Source: Atopomonas hussainii
Lineage (GTDB): Bacteria > Pseudomonadota > Gammaproteobacteria > Pseudomonadales > Pseudomonadaceae
Assembly (NCBI RefSeq): GCF_900109735.1
Contig: NZ_FOAS01000006.1
Location: 62,001-126,000, forward strand
Length of the DNA: 64,000 bases
Direction: 5' to 3'
A program made the translations under genes and the position numbers. Positions 62,158 to 64,000 of the stretch are shown here, piece by piece. Every line of letters begins with the position of its first letter. The first letter of the stretch is position 1. The notes under the pieces are model-generated. The model saw nothing but the letters and a program-made list of their open reading frames with translations. It searched no databases and was not told the origin of the DNA.

Positions 62158-62550
62158 TCAGGCTTGTGGGGGGCGTAATAAGCTGGCCGCAGGCGCTGCT
62201 GGCCAGTACGGCAGGAAAGAACTCACCAGCGCTTGTGAACTCGGCACCATCAGGTTGAGCGGCTCCAGCACTAAAACACTGTGCACTGGCTGGCAATCTA
62301 ACCCCATAGGGCAGCTGTCATCGGGGTTGTGCGTGCTGCTTGGCGGCGGCTCTGCCATGTCGCAGCAAGCATGTGCGTTGTCTTGCGCTGCGAGTGGCGC
62401 CATGTGGTGCCCGGCGTGCTGCGCCGGCATCGCCTGCATGGCCGCTTGCATGCTGCCGGGCATTTGGCACTGACCCACAGCCGCCAACGCCTGTGCCACC
62501 ACATTGGTAGACAGGCACAGGGCAAAGAGGATCGCAGCCAAATAGCGCAC
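62158..62550 (-). CDS. Small secreted Cys/Met/His-rich protein
   Basis: 130 aa from a GTG start; signal peptide about residues 1-24. The mature part carries possible copper ligands: QCQM (C28), HAGHHM (H45, H48, H49), HACCDM (C62, C63) and SCPMGLDC (C80, C86). Position directly upstream of the Cus operon on the same strand suggests a copper-binding or copper-sensing accessory, like the CopL/CzcI-type small proteins of metal loci, but I do not recognise a named family. The ribosome-binding site is weak and the start uncertain. Confidence 0.65.
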   Translation of the reverse strand: MRYLAAILFALCLSTNVVAQALAAVGQCQMPGSMQAAMQAMPAQHAGHHMAPLAAQDNAHACCDMAEPPPSSTHNPDDSCPMGLDCQPVHSVLVLEPLNLMVPSSQALVSSFLPYWPAAPAASLLRPPQA

Positions 62551-62632
62551 CAGAGCACACTCGCAAATAAGACGATGAACGCAGGCTAACCCTTACCCTA
62601 GGTGAAGCTCAACCCGTTGTAAGCGACAAAAA

Positions 62633-63568
62633 TCAGCCGACGGAATCCACACTGGACAGCCGCTTGCTCACGGCATCCACCAGTTTGTCGGGCTGGAATT
62701 TCGATAAGAAATCGTTACAGCCGACCTTCTGCACCATGGCCAAGTTGAAGTTGCCCGACAGCGAGGTATGCAGCACCACGTACAAGTCAGCCAAGCGCGG
62801 GTCGCTGCGAATTTCGGTGGTCAGACGATAGCCGTCCATCTCCGGCATTTCCGCATCGGTGATGATCATCAGCAACTTGCGCGGCACATCTTCGCCGGCA
62901 TCGGCCCATTGTTTGAGCAGCTGCAAGGCTTTTAGGCCATCGCTGACGGCATGAATCTTTAAGTTCAGCTGGCGGAGGGTGTCGCGCATTTGCATCAGCG
63001 CGGTGCTGGAGTCATCCACCAGCAGCACTTCGCGGCCTTGTGCAGCGGTTAAGGTGGGGTCTTGCAGACGCTCGCTGGAAACTTTGGTGTTGTACGGCAT
63101 GATCTCGGCCAACACCTTCTCGACGTCGATGATCTCCACCAGCTTGTCTTCGACTTTGGTGATCGCCGTCAGGTAGTGATTGCGCCCTGCGCCGTCGGGC
63201 GGCGGCATGACGGTGTCCCAAGTGAGGTTGATGATGCGATCAACCCCACCAATCAAGAACGCCTGCACCGAGCGGTTGTACTCGGTGACGATAATGGTGC
63301 TGGTGGGCTGTGGCTCGATCGGGCGCATGCCAATGGCCTGCGACAGATCGATCACCGGGATGGTATGCCCGCGCAAATGCACCACGCCCACGACGCAGCG
63401 GTGGCGCTGCGGCATCTGGGTCAGCTTGGGCATTTGCAGGACTTCCTGCACTTTGAACACGTTGATGGCAAACAGCTGGCGGCCACTGAGCTGGAACATA
63501 AGGATTTCCAGCCGGTTTTCACCCACCAAACGGGTACGCTGATCAACGTTATGCAGAACGCCTGACAT
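62633..63568 (-). CDS. cheV: Chemotaxis protein CheV
   Basis: 311 aa. N-terminal CheW-like domain (about 18-160; VVGVVHLRGHTIPVIDLS) joined to a response-regulator receiver domain (about 180-305) with phospho-acceptor Asp238 in MIITDAEMPEMDG and the LLVDDS acidic pocket. It couples receptors to CheA and adjusts signalling on phosphorylation. GGAGGG precedes the ATG. Other che genes are not in the window. Confidence 0.95.
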   Translation of the reverse strand: MSGVLHNVDQRTRLVGENRLEILMFQLSGRQLFAINVFKVQEVLQMPKLTQMPQRHRCVVGVVHLRGHTIPVIDLSQAIGMRPIEPQPTSTIIVTEYNRSVQAFLIGGVDRIINLTWDTVMPPPDGAGRNHYLTAITKVEDKLVEIIDVEKVLAEIMPYNTKVSSERLQDPTLTAAQGREVLLVDDSSTALMQMRDTLRQLNLKIHAVSDGLKALQLLKQWADAGEDVPRKLLMIITDAEMPEMDGYRLTTEIRSDPRLADLYVVLHTSLSGNFNLAMVQKVGCNDFLSKFQPDKLVDAVSKRLSSVDSVG

Positions 63569-63662
63569 ACTTCACCCTCCAAGGACTACCACAAAGTGTA
63601 GTCGCAACCTTTATTAAGCGTGCAAATCGGCGGATGAAGGGCTTTCTTGAGTATTAAGTCGG

Positions 63663-64000
63663 CTAACGCGGGTAGCCGGTGATATCGCGAATGCTCATAT
63701 ACAGCGGCTTGAGCTGCTTATACATGCGCAGATACACCTCTTTATACAGGCGGTCGTAGGTTTTGCTGGCCTGCGGATTAGGCTGGAACACATCGCCCAC
63801 CCGCGTCATGGCTTTAATCGCGCTGGGGTAGTCGGCGTGCAAACCAAGCCCGACGGCGCAGTCGATAGCAGCACCTAAGCCCGAGGTTTCATAAATATGC
63901 GGGCGCTCGGCAGGAATACCGAAGATATCCGCCGTTAGCTGCATGGCCGCATCACTCTGCGAACCGCCGCCAGATACCCGCAAGCGGGTAATCGGCGTGC
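63663..64000 (-). CDS. FGGY-family carbohydrate kinase (N-terminal part outside window)
   Basis: About 112 C-terminal residues of an FGGY sugar/polyol kinase: LRVSGGGSQSDAAMQLTADIFG and YETSGLGAAIDCAVGLG are the C-terminal-domain ATP-binding motifs. The reading frame continues past the right edge, so the start is not in the window. Substrate (glycerol, xylulose or other) cannot be told from this part. Confidence 0.88.
   Translation of the reverse strand, partial: TPITRLRVSGGGSQSDAAMQLTADIFGIPAERPHIYETSGLGAAIDCAVGLGLHADYPSAIKAMTRVGDVFQPNPQASKTYDRLYKEVYLRMYKQLKPLYMSIRDITGYPR

Noticed and set aside
62318-62566. Alternative Cys-rich frame overlapping the small secreted protein gene
   Set aside because: It lacks a proper signal peptide and ends within the other frame; the 62158-62550 frame has the signal peptide and regularly spaced metal ligands.

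Overview
The window is chromosomal DNA of a gammaproteobacterium. The gene families, the gltA / sdhCDAB-sucAB-lpdG-sucCD block followed by brnQ and htpG, the oprI lipoprotein and the fadBA order all point to the Pseudomonadaceae; the sequence alone does not settle the genus. It is gene-dense and GC-rich. I see no rRNA, tRNA, CRISPR array, integrase, transposase or phage gene, so it reads as core genome with a few accessory inserts.

Layout. 1-5.2 kb: the 3' part of a MalS-like alpha-amylase, then the fatty-acid beta-oxidation operon fadBA on the minus strand. 5.2-15.9 kb: scattered single genes (universal stress protein, Uup-type ABC-F ATPase, Slt lytic transglycosylase, MOSC protein, DUF1499 lipoprotein, DUF3859 protein, large acyl-CoA dehydrogenase) and several conserved proteins of unknown role. 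One of these (15017-15874) follows an unusually structured leader. 15.9-28.8 kb: a six-TM chemoreceptor, htpG with a sigma-32 promoter, two coupled hotdog thioesterases, a DUF599 protein, a ceramidase-like lipoprotein, TrhA, BrnQ and a second chemoreceptor. 29-42 kb: the TCA block, with sdhCDAB-sucAB-lpdG-sucCD on the minus strand and gltA divergent on the plus strand. 42-51 kb: a GNAT protein, oprI, tadA with a multicopper oxidase, guaBA, xseA and a third chemoreceptor. 51.4-55.6 kb: an RND multidrug adaptor/pump pair. 55.6-62.6 kb: a Cus-type copper/silver efflux operon (outer-membrane channel, adaptor, pump, CusF-like chaperone) with a small Cys/Met/His-rich secreted protein upstream. 62.6-64 kb: cheV and the 3' end of an FGGY sugar kinase.

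How the genes work together. fadBA produces acetyl-CoA, which gltA and the sdh/suc enzymes oxidise. One of the chemoreceptors lies next to that operon and has a long, all-helical periplasmic sensor. Copper handling is concentrated in the Cus operon, with a periplasmic multicopper oxidase 12 kb away.

Most of the window is ordinary housekeeping. The points that stand out are: a structured 5' leader with four successive hairpins before an unknown gene (14.8-15.0 kb); U-tract-free hairpins placed in three gaps of the sdh-suc operon and a candidate sucA leader RNA; a Cus operon whose metal chaperone carries a dense Met/His segment and whose adaptor has its own CusF-like domain with the key Trp replaced by Met; a near-perfect palindrome upstream of that operon; and a ceramidase-family lipoprotein that keeps the zinc-site residues but lacks the family's nucleophilic serine. 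No wholly new multi-gene system is evident.
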